6,362 bases of DNA from Fibrobacter succinogenes (GTDB lineage: Bacteria > Fibrobacterota > Fibrobacteria > Fibrobacterales > CADBQJ01): positions 1 through 6,362 of the forward strand of contig CADBQJ010000148.1 of the NCBI GenBank assembly GCA_902796785.1. Direction: 5' to 3'. Position numbers and translations under genes: made by a program. The notes beneath the pieces are model-generated. The model was not told the origin of the DNA. It did no database searches and was given only the letters and a program-made list of their open reading frames with translations. Positions within the stretch are counted from its first letter, which is position 1. Each line of letters starts with the position of its first letter. Below, in pieces: positions 5,574 to 6,362 of the stretch.

Positions 5574-6362
5574 ATGCAGAACTCCGCAGAAGAAATTTGG
5601 AAACAGCTTCTCTCCAACCCCGGCGACCGCAGGAGCGAGCTCCTGGCGGAGGTCGAGCGGCTCGTGCTGACCTCCGACGCCCCCGCGGCGGTCTCGTTCG
5701 GCACCTCGGGCTGGCGCGGCGAGCTGGGGACCGAGTTCACCGTGCGCAACGTGCAGGTGGTGGCCGAGGCGATCGTGAAGATGTACCGCGAGGCCGACGC
5801 CGCCCTGCTGAAGGCGCTCGGCGTGAAGGACTTCGCCGACTTCGCCCGGCGCGGCGTCCTGATCGGCCACGACAACCGCTTCATGGGGCCGCGCTTCGCC
5901 GCGGTGGTGGCCGGCGTCTTCCGGCGCGCCGGCGTCCGCACGGTCTACGCGGGCGAGGCGAGCACCCCCGAGTATTCCGCGGGCGTGGAGACGCTGGGCA
6001 TGGCCTGCGCCGTCAACCTGACCCCCTCGCACAACCCGGCCAACTACTCCGGCTTCAAGTTCAACCCCGCCGACGGCGGCCCCGCCGGCCCCGAGATCAC
6101 CTCCGTCGTCACCGACCTGGCCAACGGGCTCATGCCCTCGCACCGCTACGTCGACGACGGTCCCTACGTCGGCGAGACGGTCGACCTCCGCGGGGTCTAC
6201 GCCAAGTTCCTCGAAACGAAGAAGACCGTCGACCTGAAGCTGGTCCGCGAGTTCGCCGCCTCGGGCGAGGCCGCCATCGTGGTGGACTACGTGCACGGCT
6301 CGACCCGCGGCCGCCCGCGCGCCGTGCTCGGGCCGGACGCGAAGCTGACCGAGCTCCGCACG
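5574..6362 (+). CDS. Phosphoglucomutase/phosphomannomutase family protein (partial, 3' end outside window)
   Basis: The first 263 codons of an alpha-D-phosphohexomutase are present, open to the window edge. Members interconvert hexose 1- and 6-phosphates through a phosphoserine enzyme and feed glycogen, polysaccharide and envelope precursor synthesis. Domain 1 shows SFGTSGWRGELG (41-52) and GVLIGHDNRFMGPRF (94-108). The active-site loop is TPSHNP (150-155) with the phosphorylated Ser152, followed by FKFNPADGGPAGPE. The Pro-containing loop and the GGPA segment resemble E. coli Pgm, which makes phosphoglucomutase the likeliest activity. Domain 2 begins with VVDYVHGSTRG (237-246). The metal-binding DGD loop and the sugar-specificity GExSG loop lie beyond the window, so glucose versus mannose or glucosamine cannot be settled. 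The ATG at 5574 follows GAGG (5564-5567) with six bases spacing. Confidence 0.92.
   Translation, partial: MQNSAEEIWKQLLSNPGDRRSELLAEVERLVLTSDAPAAVSFGTSGWRGELGTEFTVRNVQVVAEAIVKMYREADAALLKALGVKDFADFARRGVLIGHDNRFMGPRFAAVVAGVFRRAGVRTVYAGEASTPEYSAGVETLGMACAVNLTPSHNPANYSGFKFNPADGGPAGPEITSVVTDLANGLMPSHRYVDDGPYVGETVDLRGVYAKFLETKKTVDLKLVREFAASGEAAIVVDYVHGSTRGRPRAVLGPDAKLTELRT

Noticed and set aside
4326..6296. Upstream extension of the lipoprotein frame into a 1095-codon open frame
   Set aside because: The extension runs out of frame through dapA and antisense to the phosphohexomutase and has no signal sequence of its own. The internal ATG at 4325 has a proper signal peptide, lipobox and ribosome binding site.

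Overview
The window is a GC-rich bacterial chromosome segment with ordinary, tightly packed gene content. It holds five recognisable protein genes and what looks like the last codons of a sixth. No RNA gene, insertion sequence, CRISPR array or phage remnant was seen. The organism looks like a high-GC member of the FCB group, perhaps Fibrobacterota or a relative. The reasons are the roughly 450-residue dihydroorotase with a CGWSPFEG C-terminal motif and the lipoprotein built from carboxypeptidase-regulatory-like, SbsA-like Ig and fibronectin III modules. This placement is inference and is weak.

Layout. Positions 1-116 (+) hold the probable Gly/Arg-rich tail of a gene that begins before the window. 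A forward cluster follows: nrdR (130-588), pyrC (581-1927, overlapping nrdR by 8 bases) and a class I rRNA-type methyltransferase (1940-2902, 12 bases after pyrC). A perfect 11-bp hairpin (2960-2985) separates this cluster from a convergent reverse-strand lipoprotein gene (3009-4325). The lipoprotein has its own leader, with a candidate promoter, a terminator-like hairpin on the opposite strand and a 12-bp palindrome. Reverse-strand dapA (4517-5470) lies behind its own terminator (4472-4497). A 103-bp divergent intergenic region (5471-5573) then leads to a forward phosphohexomutase gene that runs off the window end (5574-6362).

How the genes work together. NrdR represses ribonucleotide reductase genes and PyrC makes dihydroorotate for pyrimidines, so the first two genes share a nucleotide-supply theme. 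The methyltransferase is a probable rRNA-modifying enzyme that appears co-transcribed. DapA (lysine and diaminopimelate) and the phosphohexomutase (sugar phosphate supply for polysaccharide and envelope) are separate housekeeping genes sharing a divergent promoter region. The lipoprotein is the only gene of unknown role and has a clearly lower GC content than its neighbours.

I found no convincing undescribed system. The points most worth a second look are the lipoprotein and its leader, two Glu-to-Gln changes plus an insertion in DapA, mixed RlmI/RlmK motifs in the methyltransferase, and a near-identical 10-nt promoter-like element (TATATTTCGG type) upstream of three genes.
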